A DNA stretch of 64,000 bases, taken from positions 186,001 to 250,000 of the forward strand of contig NZ_VZOT01000001.1 in NCBI RefSeq assembly GCF_008801935.1, in the 5' to 3' direction. How positions within the stretch are numbered: position 1 is the first letter of the stretch; each line of letters opens with the position of its first letter. The notes beneath the pieces were generated by a model, which had not been told where the DNA came from, did no database searches, and saw nothing but the letters and a program-made list of their open reading frames with translations. Shown piece after piece: positions 35,509 to 44,525 of this stretch. The position numbers and the translations under genes are program-made. Origin of the DNA: Comamonas kerstersii. GTDB lineage: Bacteria > Pseudomonadota > Gammaproteobacteria > Burkholderiales > Burkholderiaceae_C.

Positions 35509-36525
35509 TTATAGCTTTTCGTTTTTGGGGTCGCGCCCCATCAGGCGCTGCACCGCGTCCTGGGGTGTGAGTTTGCCGTCCAGCAGATCGACCACGGTCG
35601 CGGCAATCGGCATCTCCACGCCCACGGCCTGCGCGCGCTGCACCACGGTGCGGGCGCTGTAGACGCCTTCAGCCACATGGCCCAGCGAATCTACGGCCTG
35701 CGCCAGCGTCATGCCCTGTGCCAGCAGCAGGCCCACTTTGCGGTTGCGCGAGAGATCGCCCGTGGCAGTGAGCATCAAGTCGCCCAGTCCGGACAGGCCC
35801 ATAAAGGTTTCCGCCTTGGCCCCCAGTGCCACACCCAGCCGCGTCATCTCCGCCAGACCGCGCGTGAGCAGCGCGGCACGGGCGTTCAGGCCCAGCTCCA
35901 GACCATCGCACAGACCTGCGGCAATTGCCATCACGTTCTTGACCGCGCCGCCCACTTCCACGCCCACGATGTCCTCATTGGCATAGACGCGCAATGCGCC
36001 GTGATGAAAACCATCCAGCAAGGCCTGGCGCACCGCCGCATGTGCGCTCGCTGCGACCAGACAGGTGGGCTGCGCACGCGCCACTTCCTGCGCAAAGCTG
36101 GGGCCACTCAAGGCACCGGCCAGCAAACCAGGCGCTACCTGGGCACAGACTTCATGCGGCATCAGGCCCACGCCGCTGCTGCCTGCTGCCACCGCTTCAA
36201 AGCCCTTGCACAGCCAGGCCACGGGTGCGCTGACCTGTGCCTCGGCCAGCGTCTGCAGCGTGCTGCGCAGCGCAGACATGGGCGTGGCAACAATGATGAG
36301 ATCCATGCCCTGCACCGCTTCGGCCAGCGGTGCGGCGCTGACCTGCAGCCGCTCGGGAAAGGGCATGTGCGGCAGATAGCGGGCATTGTTGCGCGCTGCC
36401 TGCATCTCCTGCACCTGCTGCGCATTGCGTGCCCATAGGCTCACTTGATGGCCTGCAGCATGGCGTGCCGCCGCAATGGCCAGGGCCGTGCCCCAGGCAC
36501 CGGCACCAATCACAATCAAATTCAT
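35509..36525 (-). CDS. gpsA: NAD(P)+-dependent glycerol-3-phosphate dehydrogenase
   Basis: The 338-residue cytoplasmic enzyme makes sn-glycerol-3-phosphate for phospholipids. Visible are the N-terminal dinucleotide motif [21 protein letters not shown], the catalytic region [13 protein letters not shown] and [13 protein letters not shown]. The product ends RDPKNEKL; the stop codon lies at the edge of repeat copy B, and the start abuts repeat copy J. It may be transcribed with secB upstream, although a terminator lies between. Confidence 0.96.
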   Translation of the reverse strand: MNLIVIGAGAWGTALAIAAARHAAGHQVSLWARNAQQVQEMQAARNNARYLPHMPFPERLQVSAAPLAEAVQGMDLIIVATPMSALRSTLQTLAEAQVSAPVAWLCKGFEAVAAGSSGVGLMPHEVCAQVAPGLLAGALSGPSFAQEVARAQPTCLVAASAHAAVRQALLDGFHHGALRVYANEDIVGVEVGGAVKNVMAIAAGLCDGLELGLNARAALLTRGLAEMTRLGVALGAKAETFMGLSGLGDLMLTATGDLSRNRKVGLLLAQGMTLAQAVDSLGHVAEGVYSARTVVQRAQAVGVEMPIAATVVDLLDGKLTPQDAVQRLMGRDPKNEKL

Positions 36526-36560
36526 AGCTACTAGCGCTTATCTATCAAGCCTTAGAGGCT
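36524..36560. repeat. Dispersed repeat, degenerate copy (J)
   Basis: TTCATAGCTACTAGCGCTTA and TCAAGCCTTAGAGGCT correspond to the two arms, the second diverged. It occupies the gpsA leader, ending at the start codon. Confidence 0.5.
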
Positions 36561-36570
36561 AAAAAGGCAT

Positions 36571-36595
36571 AAAAAAAGGCCCCTGCAAAGGGACC
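36571..36595 (-). terminator. Rho-independent terminator after secB
   Basis: On the minus strand GGTCCC-N6-GGGGCC forms a hairpin followed by seven T. Confidence 0.8.
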
Positions 36596-36633
36596 TCTTT
36601 TGTAGCATGCACCGGGCACCGCCAGATAACAGC

Positions 36634-37089
36634 TTACTGCACCGAACCTTCAGTCTGTGCAGCGGCAGCGGCGTTCTGCTGCTCGTACATGGCCTGGAAG
36701 TTGATTTCGGCCAAGTGCACAGGAGGAAAACCAGCGCGGGTCACGATGTCAGCCACGTTGCCACGCAGGTAGGGATAGATGATCTGGGGGCAAGCCACGC
36801 CAATCACGCCACCCATCTGCTCTTCGGGGATGTTGCGGATTTCGAAGATGCCAGCCTGCTTGGCTTCCACCAGGAACAGGGTCTTGTCCTGAATCTTGGT
36901 CTGCACGGTGGCAGTCACAGCCACTTCAAAAATGCCTTCGGCCACGGGAGTGGCTTCCACGCCCAGCTGAATGTCCACATTGGGCTGCTCCTGCTGCAGC
37001 AGGATGGCGGGCGAATTGGGCTGCTCCAGCGATACGTCCTTCAGGTACACACGTTGGATTTGGAAAACAGGGGTTGCTTGTTCGGACAT
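36634..37089 (-). CDS. secB: Protein-export chaperone SecB
   Basis: The 151-residue cytoplasmic chaperone holds preproteins for SecA. Typical segments are [45 protein letters not shown] and [15 protein letters not shown]. The start at MSEQATPV fits the family; the open frame extends 13 codons further upstream without similarity. It is the last gene of a rhodanese-grxC-secB cluster. Confidence 0.97.
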   Translation of the reverse strand: MSEQATPVFQIQRVYLKDVSLEQPNSPAILLQQEQPNVDIQLGVEATPVAEGIFEVAVTATVQTKIQDKTLFLVEAKQAGIFEIRNIPEEQMGGVIGVACPQIIYPYLRGNVADIVTRAGFPPVHLAEINFQAMYEQQNAAAAAQTEGSVQ

Positions 37090-37210
37090 GGTCTCGGTCT
37101 TTCTTTCGCTTGGATGCAAAGCGTGCATTCATAAAAAGGCCCACTGTGCAAAGCTGCAGCAGCGGGCACTTCAGCAAACATTATGCAGGCTAAAGACCTG
37201 CACCAACAGA

Positions 37211-37468
37211 TCAGGCGTTGAGCAGGGGCAGCAACTCACCCTTGGCATCCAGTGCGATCAGATCATCGCAGCCACCCACGTGGGTGTCACCAATAAAGAT
37301 CTGGGGCACGGTGCGACGGCCAGTGATCTCCATCATGTGTGCACGTGCTGCGGGATCGCTGTCGATGCGGATTTCTTCAATCTGCTCCACACCCTTGGAC
37401 TTGAGCACCTGCTTGGCGCGCACGCAGTAGGGGCAGACGGCGGTGGTGTACATCTTCACGGCTTGCAT
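37211..37468 (-). CDS. grxC: Glutaredoxin 3 (GrxC type)
   Basis: The 85-residue cytoplasmic dithiol glutaredoxin has the active site CPYC (residues 12-15), RRTVPQIFI with the cis-proline, and GGCDDL for glutathione binding. I chose the ATG giving MQAVKMY because AAGGA lies 8 nt upstream; an ATG three codons earlier sits directly on that sequence. It lies 121 bp upstream of secB. Confidence 0.94.
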   Translation of the reverse strand: MQAVKMYTTAVCPYCVRAKQVLKSKGVEQIEEIRIDSDPAARAHMMEITGRRTVPQIFIGDTHVGGCDDLIALDAKGELLPLLNA

Positions 37469-37504
37469 GGAAGTCATCCTTTTCTTTTGCAAAAACAGCG
37501 CCCA

Positions 37505-37532
37505 CAAAAAAGGGGCCTCTTAGACCCCTTAA
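37505..37532 (-). terminator. Terminator-like hairpin between the rhodanese gene and grxC
   Basis: On the minus strand AAGGGG-N9-CCCCTT forms a stem followed by TTTTG. It would end or attenuate transcription from the rhodanese gene before grxC. Confidence 0.7.
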
Positions 37533-37562
37533 TGGTAGGACAGTTGGAGCAACCCAGCTGTC

Positions 37563-37970
37563 TTAAGCCTTTGTCACAGGCAGGCTGGCTGCGCGCCAGG
37601 CCTTCATGCCACCGGCCAGTGCCTCGGCCTTTTCATAGCCCAGCTTGCGCACCTGCTGCTGCGCACGCACGGCACGCGCACCGCTTTCGCACACCAGAAT
37701 CACAGGCAGTGCCTTGTTCTTGGCCACCTGCGGCAGACGCTCATCGAGCTGCGACAGCGGAATGTTCTTGGCATTGGTGATGTGGCCCTTGACGTACTCT
37801 TCAGGCTCGCGCACGTCCACCACCACGGCTTTTTCACGATTGATCTTGATGACCGCATCGTTGGGTTGCAAAGAGCCACTGGCAGCGCCCTTCAGCGCAG
37901 GCACCAGCAACAGGCCGCCCGACACCACGGCCAGCAAAATCAGATACCAGTTTTGAACAATGAAACTCAC
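37563..37970 (-). CDS. Membrane-anchored rhodanese-domain protein
   Basis: The 135-residue protein uses a GTG start (AAGGA 6 nt upstream), giving MSFIVQNWYLILLAVVSGGLL with one transmembrane helix. A rhodanese domain follows: VVVDVREPEEYVKGHI, and the active-site loop VCESGARA with the catalytic cysteine. Rhodaneses transfer sulfane sulfur. The gene precedes grxC and secB, a common betaproteobacterial arrangement. An in-frame ATG far upstream would lengthen it by 28 residues without family support. Confidence 0.88.
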   Translation of the reverse strand: MSFIVQNWYLILLAVVSGGLLLVPALKGAASGSLQPNDAVIKINREKAVVVDVREPEEYVKGHITNAKNIPLSQLDERLPQVAKNKALPVILVCESGARAVRAQQQVRKLGYEKAEALAGGMKAWRAASLPVTKA

Positions 37971-38112
37971 GACAGTCCTTGGGTAAGCAAAGCATGCAAT
38001 TCTAGAGGCACAGGCATCGCCCCTTGCAATACCCTTAACAGCACGAAAAGCCACAGCCTAAAATAGCGAGCTTTAGCCTTTTCCCATTTGTGTTTTTGCT
38101 CAGAAAGAAGCC

Positions 38113-38856
38113 ATGTACAAGCTCGTGCTGATCCGCCACGGTGAGTCCACCTGGAACCTTGAAAACCGCTTTACCGGCTGGACCGATGTGGACCTGACCG
38201 ACACCGGCATCGCCCAGGCCAAGAAGGCAGGCCAGCTGCTCAAGGCCGAAGGTTACGAGTTTGACGTAGCCTACACCTCGGTGCTCAAGCGCGCCATCCG
38301 TACCCTGTGGCTGGCACTGGACGAGATGGACAGCACCTGGCTGCCCGTCAACAAGAGCTGGCGCCTGAATGAGCGCCACTACGGCGGCCTGCAGGGCCTG
38401 AACAAGGCCGACATGGCCAAGCAGTACGGTGACGAGCAGGTGCTGGTCTGGCGCCGCAGCTATGACGTTCCTCCTCCAGCACTGGAAGCCACCGACCCAC
38501 GCAGCGAACGCGGTGACCGCCGCTACGCCGATCTGCAGCCCGAGCAGATTCCACTGACCGAATGCCTGAAGGACACCGTGGCCCGCGTCGTGCCTTTCTG
38601 GACCGAAACCCTGGCCCCCCAGATCCAGTCCGGCAAGCGCATTGTGATCGCCGCCCACGGCAATTCCATCCGTGCGCTGGTCAAGTATCTGGACAACATC
38701 GCAGATGACGCTATCGTGGGCGTGAACATCCCCAACGGTATTCCACTGGTGTATGAGCTGGACGAAAACCTCAAGCCCATCCGCCACTACTACCTGGGTG
38801 ATGCCGAAGCTGCCGCCAAGGCTGCCGCTGCCGTAGCGGCCCAGGGCAAAGCCTGA
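38113..38856 (+). CDS. gpmA: 2,3-bisphosphoglycerate-dependent phosphoglycerate mutase
   Basis: The 247-residue glycolytic enzyme interconverts 3- and 2-phosphoglycerate. The phosphohistidine is His9 in LIRHGES. Other motifs are [37 protein letters not shown] and the second His in [12 protein letters not shown]. The alanine-rich tail ([17 protein letters not shown]) is longer than in E. coli. The gene is divergent from the rhodanese cluster. Confidence 0.97.
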   Translation: MYKLVLIRHGESTWNLENRFTGWTDVDLTDTGIAQAKKAGQLLKAEGYEFDVAYTSVLKRAIRTLWLALDEMDSTWLPVNKSWRLNERHYGGLQGLNKADMAKQYGDEQVLVWRRSYDVPPPALEATDPRSERGDRRYADLQPEQIPLTECLKDTVARVVPFWTETLAPQIQSGKRIVIAAHGNSIRALVKYLDNIADDAIVGVNIPNGIPLVYELDENLKPIRHYYLGDAEAAAKAAAAVAAQGKA

Positions 38857-38875
38857 TTTTGTAACACCCTACATG

Positions 38876-38911
38876 CCTGCGGGTGGTTGGGGCGACGTCC
38901 CACCCCCGCAG
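38876..38911 (+). terminator. Stem-loop after gpmA, possible terminator
   Basis: CTGCGGG and CCCGCAG enclose a second short stem (TGGG/CCCA). No T run follows, so termination would be inefficient or Rho-assisted. Confidence 0.4.
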
Positions 38912-38959
38912 CAACTGCCACGTGTATATTTGTGACGCTGGTATAAAAGTAAAGTCTCT

Positions 38960-40402
38960 ATGAGCCAAAAACTCAAAATCGCTGGATGGGTCTCGCTGGG
39001 CGTGCTCGCAGGGGCATTAACCACGGTGTCACTGCAAACCGTCGCACGCGGCGGCATGACGCCTCTGCCGCTGGAAGAGATTCAGCAGCTGTCCGCCGTC
39101 TTCAACATCATCAAGTCTGATTATGTGGAGCCTGTGGACGACAAGAAGCTGATCACCGATGCCATCTCCGGCATGGTGTCCAGCCTCGACCCCCACTCTC
39201 AATACTTCGACAAGAAGGCCTTCAAGGAATTCCGTGAAGGCACTACCGGCCGCTTCGTCGGCGTGGGCATTGAAATTACTCAGGAAGATGGTCTGATCAA
39301 GATCGTCTCCCCCATCGAAGGCTCGCCTGCCGACAAGGCCGGTCTGAAGAGCGGTGACCTGATCACCAAGATCGACACCACGGCCGTCAAGGGCCTGTCC
39401 CTGAACGAAGCCGTCAAGCGCATGCGTGGCGAGCCCAACACCAAGGTGGAGCTGACCATCTTCCGCAAGGACGAAAGCCGCACCTTCCCCGTCACCATCA
39501 CGCGTGAAGAAATCAAGACCCAGTCCGTCAAGGGCAAGCTGGTCGAGCCTGGCTACGCCTGGGTGCGCCTGAGCCAGTTCCAGGAACGCACCGTGGATGA
39601 CTTCGTGCGCAAGATCGAAGACATCTACAAGGAAGACCCCCATATCAAGGGTATTGTGCTGGACCTGCGTAATGACCCCGGTGGACTGCTGGACGCTGCC
39701 GTGGCCATCTCTGCGGCTTTTCTGCCATCCGACGTCACCGTGGTGAGCACCGATGGCCAGCTGGAAGAAAGCAAGGCCGTATTCAAGGCTTCGCCGGAGT
39801 ACTACGCACGCCGTGGCAGTGACCCGCTCAAGCGCCTGCCCACAGCCCTCAAGGATGTGCCCGTGGTCGTGCTGGTCAATGAAGGCTCGGCCTCTGCCAG
39901 CGAAATCGTGGCGGGCGCTCTGCAGGACCACAAACGCGCCACCATCATGGGCAGTCAGTCGTTTGGCAAGGGCTCGGTGCAGACCGTGCGTCCGCTGGGC
40001 CCAGATACCGGCCTGAAGCTGACCACCGCCCTGTACTACACCCCTAGCGGCAAGTCCATCCAGGCCAAAGGCATCGTGCCCGACATCATGGTGGATGAAA
40101 CCGCGGAAGGCGATGTCTACGCCGCCCTGCGCATGCGCGAGTCCGATCTGGACAAGCACATCGGCAATGGCGACCCCAAGGCCGAAGCGGAAGCCGTAGC
40201 GGCCCGCGAAAAGCTGCGCGAAGAAGCACGCAAGCGTCTGGAAGAAGATGCGAAGAAGCCGGTTTCCGAGCGCCGTCTGCCCGAGTTTGGCTCGGACAAG
40301 GACTTCCAGCTGCAACAGGCACTGAACCATCTCAAGGGCCTGCCCGTGAAGGTCAGCAAGACACTGAGCGAGCGTCCTGAAGAGAAAAAGGACGAAGACT
40401 AA
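38960..40402 (+). CDS. ctpA: S41-family carboxy-terminal processing protease (CtpA/Prc)
   Basis: The 480-residue protein has an N-terminal signal anchor, a PDZ domain (about residues 90-175: LIKIVSPIEGSPADKAGLKSGDLI) and a peptidase domain. The catalytic Ser lies in NEGSASASEIVAGAL and the Lys in GSQSFGKGSVQTV. It trims C-termini of periplasmic proteins. A TATAAA lies only 12 bp upstream of the ATG, and no good Shine-Dalgarno is seen, so the leader may be very short. The lysine- and glutamate-rich tail is low complexity. Confidence 0.95.
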   Translation: MSQKLKIAGWVSLGVLAGALTTVSLQTVARGGMTPLPLEEIQQLSAVFNIIKSDYVEPVDDKKLITDAISGMVSSLDPHSQYFDKKAFKEFREGTTGRFVGVGIEITQEDGLIKIVSPIEGSPADKAGLKSGDLITKIDTTAVKGLSLNEAVKRMRGEPNTKVELTIFRKDESRTFPVTITREEIKTQSVKGKLVEPGYAWVRLSQFQERTVDDFVRKIEDIYKEDPHIKGIVLDLRNDPGGLLDAAVAISAAFLPSDVTVVSTDGQLEESKAVFKASPEYYARRGSDPLKRLPTALKDVPVVVLVNEGSASASEIVAGALQDHKRATIMGSQSFGKGSVQTVRPLGPDTGLKLTTALYYTPSGKSIQAKGIVPDIMVDETAEGDVYAALRMRESDLDKHIGNGDPKAEAEAVAAREKLREEARKRLEEDAKKPVSERRLPEFGSDKDFQLQQALNHLKGLPVKVSKTLSERPEEKKDED

Positions 40403-40407
40403 ATATT

Positions 40408-40489
40408 GATAGCAGCTAGCGCTTGTATGGATTGACCTTCAAGATAAAAGCATTCTGAAATCAAGCAAATACAAGCGCTAAAAGCTATT
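40408..40489. repeat. Dispersed palindromic repeat, long form (copy C)
   Basis: GATAGCAGCTAGCGCTTG ... CAAGCGCTAAAAGCTAT is the outer pair. The inner segment contains CTTCAAGA and ATTCTGAAA, partly diverged. It starts 6 bp after the ctpA stop. Confidence 0.72.
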
Positions 40490-40500
40490 TATCTAATAGC

Positions 40501-40527
40501 AGCCGGGCCCTGGATGCCCGGCTTTTT
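40501..40527 (+). terminator. Rho-independent terminator between ctpA and the moeB-like gene
   Basis: AGCCGGGC-N7-GCCCGGCT forms an 8-bp stem followed by TTTTTG. Its 3' end is only about 16 bp before the next start codon. Confidence 0.82.
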
Positions 40528-40542
40528 GCTTTGGAGAACACC

Positions 40543-41310
40543 GTGAACGACGATCAACTCCTGCGCTATTCGCGTCACATCCTGCTCGATGAAGTCGGCA
40601 TCGAAGGCCAGCAGGCTATCCTCGATGCACATGTACTCATCATCGGCGCTGGCGGCCTGGGCTCGCCTGCCGCGCTGTATCTGGCGGCCTCTGGAGTGGG
40701 GCAAATCACCATCGTGGACCACGACCAGGTGGACATGACCAACCTGCAGCGCCAGATTGCCCACACCACGGATCGTGTCGGCCAGCCCAAAGTGCAGTCA
40801 GCTGCGCAGGCCATGCACGCCATCAATCCTGATGTGCAGGTGCGCTGCATCCAGGAACGCACCACGCCCGAGCTGCTGGACCAGCTGGTCGCCCAGGCCA
40901 CGGTGGTGCTGGACTGCTGCGACAACTACCAGACCCGTCAGGCGGTCAATGCTGCCTGCGTCAGGCACCGCGTACCGCTGGTGGCCGGTGCGATCATTCG
41001 TTTTGATGGCCAGATTACGGTGTTTGACCCCCGTCAAACCACCTCTCCGTGCTACGCCTGTCTGTTTTCCCCGGACGAAAGCTTTGAAGAAGTGCAATGC
41101 TCCACCATGGGCGTTTTTGCACCGCTGGTCGGCATCATTGGCTGCATGCAAGCTGCTGAATCTTTAAAGATTATTGCCAACATCGGCAATTCGCTTGCAG
41201 GAAAGTTGCTTATGCTGGATGGTAAAAGCATGGAATGGTCAGTCATGAAAACCAGCCGGAATTCTGACTGTCTGGTATGCAATACCCATTCAATGCATTT
41301 ACACAAGTAG
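40543..41310 (+). CDS. ThiF/MoeB-family E1-like adenylyltransferase
   Basis: The 255-residue enzyme starts with GTG (VNDDQLLRYSRHILLDEVG, GGAGA 7 nt upstream). The ATP-binding loop is GAGGLGSPAALYLAASG, with the aspartate region DHDQVDMTNLQRQ. DCCDNYQTR and the CYAC ... CLVC cysteines bind zinc. It activates the C-terminal glycine of a ubiquitin-like sulfur carrier (MoaD or ThiS) by adenylation. I cannot separate MoeB from ThiF without partner genes. A terminator directly precedes it, so its promoter must overlap that hairpin or read-through occurs. Confidence 0.88.
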   Translation: MNDDQLLRYSRHILLDEVGIEGQQAILDAHVLIIGAGGLGSPAALYLAASGVGQITIVDHDQVDMTNLQRQIAHTTDRVGQPKVQSAAQAMHAINPDVQVRCIQERTTPELLDQLVAQATVVLDCCDNYQTRQAVNAACVRHRVPLVAGAIIRFDGQITVFDPRQTTSPCYACLFSPDESFEEVQCSTMGVFAPLVGIIGCMQAAESLKIIANIGNSLAGKLLMLDGKSMEWSVMKTSRNSDCLVCNTHSMHLHK

Positions 41311-41398
41311 GAGTAGGACTACATTACCCACCCTCTGATCTATGCACAATGACTTTCTGCCCAAAAATACTCCACTCTCTGCTGGCCTTTGCTAAACC

Positions 41399-41767
41399 GT
41401 GAAACTTAAAACTTTCTTTGTGGAAGACAACCCCACAATTCGCGAAAACCTCATCGACACCCTGCTTGAGCTGGCCGATATCGAACCAGTGGGTTTCGCA
41501 GAAACCGAAGCAGAGGGCACGGCCTGGCTGACCAATCCTCACAATCAATGGGATCTGGCCGTGGTTGACCTGTTTCTGCGCCAGGGCAGTGGTCTGGGTG
41601 TCGTGGCAGCCTGCCAGGGCCGTAGCACCGAGCAGAAAGTCATCGTGCTGAGCAACTATGCAACGGTTGACGTGCGCCATCGATGCCGTGAACTGGGCGT
41701 TGATGCCGTCTTTGACAAGTCGAACGAGATTGATGCCCTGCTCGATTTCTGCATGGAAATGACATAA
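41399..41767 (+). CDS. Single-domain response regulator (receiver only)
   Basis: The 122-residue protein with a GTG start is a lone receiver domain. The acidic pocket is E9-D10 (FFVEDN), the phosphoacceptor is D57 (VVDLFLR), the switch Ser is in VLSNYA and the lysine in VFDKSNE. It has no output domain, so it may relay phosphate or bind a partner. It faces a LuxR-type regulator gene across a shared terminator, and a sensor kinase gene lies beyond that. It could be a branch of the same signalling system. Confidence 0.88.
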   Translation: MKLKTFFVEDNPTIRENLIDTLLELADIEPVGFAETEAEGTAWLTNPHNQWDLAVVDLFLRQGSGLGVVAACQGRSTEQKVIVLSNYATVDVRHRCRELGVDAVFDKSNEIDALLDFCMEMT

Positions 41768-41801
41768 AAAAAAGCTGACCCAGTGGTCAGCTTTTTTTTA
41801 T
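41766..41801. terminator. Bidirectional terminator between two response regulator genes
   Basis: A-run, AAGCTGACC-CAGT-GGTCAGCTT hairpin and T-run serve both strands. Confidence 0.9.
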
Positions 41802-41822
41802 GTGGCAAGGCCGGGCGGCACA

Positions 41823-42455
41823 TCAGTCAATCAAACGATTTTTCAAGGCGTAGTAGGTCAGATCGCTGTTGGAGGAAAGGCCCATCTTCTCCATCAGACG
41901 GGTGCGGTATGTGCTCACCGTCTTGACGCTCAGCGACAGGGACTTGGCAATCTCTCCCGCTGTCTCACCCTTGGCCAGCTTCAGGAACACCTGGAACTCA
42001 CGCTCAGACAGCTGCTCGTGCGGCGGCACATCGTCCTTGCGGTTGAGCTGCTGGGCCAGCAAGTCAGCCACTGTAGGCGTCAGATAGCGGCGACCCAGTG
42101 CGATGGTGCGGATCGCTTCAGCGATTTCCTTGGGCTCGCATTCCTTGTTCAGATAGCCGCTGGCACCCTGGCGAATCAGGTTGATGGCGTAATGCTCTTC
42201 GGGATATCCACTCAGAATCAGAATGCCCATGTCCGGGGCCTTGGCCCGCAGCATGGCCAAGGCATCCAGACCACTTTGACCGGGCATGGACAGATCCATC
42301 ACCAGCACGTCAATATCCTGCTGTCGAACCAGATCGATGGCTTCCCGCCCGTTACTGGCTTCACCAACCACGCGCAGATCCACGTGTTCCGACAAATACT
42401 GGCGCAGACCTGAACGCACAATAGCGTGGTCATCCACAATACCTACTTTGATCAT
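41823..42455 (-). CDS. NarL/FixJ-family response regulator
   Basis: The 210-residue protein has a receiver domain with phosphoacceptor D54 (VLVMDLSMPGQSG) and a C-terminal LuxR helix-turn-helix (LSEREFQVFLKLAKGETAGEIAKSLSLSVKTVSTYRTRLMEKMGL). It resembles UhpA/UvrY-type regulators. It is divergent from the sensor kinase at 42599, 143 bp away. The two probably form one two-component system. Confidence 0.92.
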   Translation of the reverse strand: MIKVGIVDDHAIVRSGLRQYLSEHVDLRVVGEASNGREAIDLVRQQDIDVLVMDLSMPGQSGLDALAMLRAKAPDMGILILSGYPEEHYAINLIRQGASGYLNKECEPKEIAEAIRTIALGRRYLTPTVADLLAQQLNRKDDVPPHEQLSEREFQVFLKLAKGETAGEIAKSLSLSVKTVSTYRTRLMEKMGLSSNSDLTYYALKNRLID

Positions 42456-42598
42456 CGATGCCTCTTTTAGTTAAAGGAGTGGATACTCGCTTGCCATATT
42501 TCACCGAAATCATTCAGTGCACCATAGAAGCAAATCCCGATTCATCTTGATTATGAGCAATATCTGGCCCACACTGGCGCGCAATTGGAGGATTTGAA

Positions 42599-44089
42599 GT
42601 GAACTGGAGAAAATTCCGACACCTGGCAATTGGCATGCCACTGGCCATATTAGCGGCAGGCCTCATGATTGGCACCAGTCAGTATGGGTATCAGCAGACC
42701 AGCAAATCGCTGTCGGAGTTGACGTATACATACGACACTCGCACTGAGACCAGCACGCTGCTGCGGGACATGCTGGATGCCGAGACAGGCTTGCGCGGCT
42801 ATCTACTCACGCATGATGCCCAGTACCTGCAGCCTTACAGCAATGCCATCTCGCATATTCACCAGTCACTGGAAGTCATCCGTCAGCAGGTGGACAACAC
42901 CCCCCAGAAGCTGGCGCTGTTCATTCCTCTGGCCCAGACCATTCAGCGCAAAACGGCCGAGATGGATCTGAGCCTCAAGCTCTTTGAAGAAGGCAATGCA
43001 GATGCACTGAAGTTCGTCATGTTCACCGATATGGGCAACAAGGACATGAACGGCATCCGCTCCCTGGCACGCCAGCTCGATGCCATGATGGCCAGCGATG
43101 TGCAGCAGTACGAGCAAAGCATCAAGACTTCCCTGCTCTGGGCGCATATTGGCGTGACAAGTATCACCCTGATCGGCTTGTTTGCCTTCTACCTGTACCT
43201 GCGCCAGAACAAGCTGGTGGCACGTCTGCACCGCCGTGAGCAGGCGCTGCAGTCCGAAGAGCGTTCACGCCTAGAGCAGCTGGTGCGTGAGCGCACAGCT
43301 ACGCTGACCGAGCTGGCGACTCACTTGCAGCAGGTGCGAGAAGATGAACGCGGCCACCTCGCACGGGAGCTGCATGACGAACTGGGTGCACTGCTGACTG
43401 CTGCCAAGCTCGATGTGGCACGCCTGAAGTCCAAGATCGACATGAACAACCCGGAAGCGGCCGACCGCGTCAAGCACCTGACGGAAACGCTCAACAGCGG
43501 TATTGCACTCAAGCGCCGGATCGTGGAAGACCTGCGCCCCTCGTCCCTGGCGAATCTGGGGCTGTCCACTGCACTGGAAATTCTGACCAGCGAGTTTTCC
43601 ACGCGCAGCGGTCTGACGCTAGAAGCCCATCTGGAGCCCGTGGAACTGGGCGAAGCCACAGAGCTGACCATCTACCGCCTGGTACAGGAAGCGCTGACCA
43701 ATATCGGCAAATATGCCAAAGCCACAACCGTCCACGTCTCCGTACACAACTACCCCACCTATGTCGCAGTACAGATTGCAGACAATGGGCGCGGTTTCGA
43801 CACCTCCAGCATCCGCCCCAATTCGCATGGACTGGCTGGCATGCGCCACCGCGTAGAGGCTGCAGGCGGCCGCCTGACCATTCAATCTACGGTTGGCGAA
43901 GGCACAACGGGTCTCGGCCATCATCCCGACGGCAGCACAGCACAGCGACAACCAGCCAAGCACCCAGGACGAGGCCGTACAGCCTTCCTGACGGGCCTTA
44001 ACCGCAAGAACAGCGCAATAGCGCCAAAGCCCTTTGCAGCCATGCTGCATAGGGCTTTTTTATTTTCAAACCAGCATTTGTCGACATGA
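42599..44089 (+). CDS. Sensor histidine kinase (CHASE3, HisKA_3), 3' end apparently frameshifted
   Basis: The GTG-initiated protein has a CHASE3-type sensor between two transmembrane helices (about residues 12-30 and 180-200), a coiled coil, a HisKA_3 dimerisation box with the phospho-His in ARELHDELGALL, and a HATPase domain (ADNGRGFD, HGLAGMRHRVEAAGG). After STVGEGTT the frame changes character. Removing one G from GGG at 43909-43911 restores VSAIIP and ends at a TGA at 43989-43991. The annotated frame instead adds about 50 residues that run through a terminator to 44089. The kinase core is intact. Its partner is probably the regulator at 41823. Confidence 0.82.
   Translation: MNWRKFRHLAIGMPLAILAAGLMIGTSQYGYQQTSKSLSELTYTYDTRTETSTLLRDMLDAETGLRGYLLTHDAQYLQPYSNAISHIHQSLEVIRQQVDNTPQKLALFIPLAQTIQRKTAEMDLSLKLFEEGNADALKFVMFTDMGNKDMNGIRSLARQLDAMMASDVQQYEQSIKTSLLWAHIGVTSITLIGLFAFYLYLRQNKLVARLHRREQALQSEERSRLEQLVRERTATLTELATHLQQVREDERGHLARELHDELGALLTAAKLDVARLKSKIDMNNPEAADRVKHLTETLNSGIALKRRIVEDLRPSSLANLGLSTALEILTSEFSTRSGLTLEAHLEPVELGEATELTIYRLVQEALTNIGKYAKATTVHVSVHNYPTYVAVQIADNGRGFDTSSIRPNSHGLAGMRHRVEAAGGRLTIQSTVGEGTTGLGHHPDGSTAQRQPAKHPGRGRTAFLTGLNRKNSAIAPKPFAAMLHRAFLFSNQHLST
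44026..44062 (+). terminator. Rho-independent terminator after the sensor kinase
   Basis: AGCCC...GCAGC-N3-GCTGC...GGGCT forms a stem followed by six T. It lies inside the extended kinase reading frame and 35 bp after the ancestral stop. Confidence 0.8.
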
Positions 44090-44226
44090 CACATGCATGC
44101 GCTGCGCCTGCCTGCGCCACCAGCAAAAGCGGCACATGTAGTCCTGCTAGCACATGGCCGCCCAGTCATATGCTGACACCAGCCCCTAGCCACATCTGGC
44201 ATTCACAGTTTTTCTGCCGCACTACA

Positions 44227-44257
44227 TTGAGCACATCGAACTTCGATTGCTTATATA
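44227..44257 (+). promoter_or_regulatory. Candidate promoter with palindromic spacer upstream of the DUF1328 gene
   Basis: TTGAGC (44227-44232) and TATATA (44252-44257) could be -35 and -10 hexamers with a long, 19-nt spacer. The spacer holds the perfect palindrome ATCGAA-C-TTCGAT (44235-44247). Confidence 0.4.
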
Positions 44258-44311
44258 TAAAAGCTTAAAAACAAAGTGAGTACAAACTGAAACAAATACC
44301 AAGGAGACAAC

Positions 44312-44479
44312 ATGCTGCATTACGCCCTCGTATTTCTCGTGATTGCATTGATTGCTGCCGTATTCGGGTTTGGTGGCATTGCCTCCGGTGCCATGGGTAT
44401 TGCGAAGATTCTGTTTTTCGTCTTCGTGGTCATGGCGATCGTCACCTTTGTTCTGGGCCTGCTCAAGAAAAAAGGCTAG
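44312..44479 (+). CDS. DUF1328 (UPF0391) small membrane protein
   Basis: The 55-residue protein is [20 protein letters not shown] followed by [20 protein letters not shown] and a KKKG end, the typical two-helix DUF1328 form (E. coli YtjA). AAGGAGA lies 6 nt upstream. Expression of this family is often raised under envelope or stationary-phase stress. It is followed by two more stress-type small genes on the same strand. Confidence 0.92.
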   Translation: MLHYALVFLVIALIAAVFGFGGIASGAMGIAKILFFVFVVMAIVTFVLGLLKKKG

Positions 44480-44525
44480 GTCCGAGCTCATAGCTCACCG
44501 CGACGCATTGTTGACACATTGAAAG

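Noticed and set aside
39029-40330. 433-codon minus-strand frame opposite ctpA
   Set aside because: It is a shadow of the CtpA gene, whose motifs are clear.
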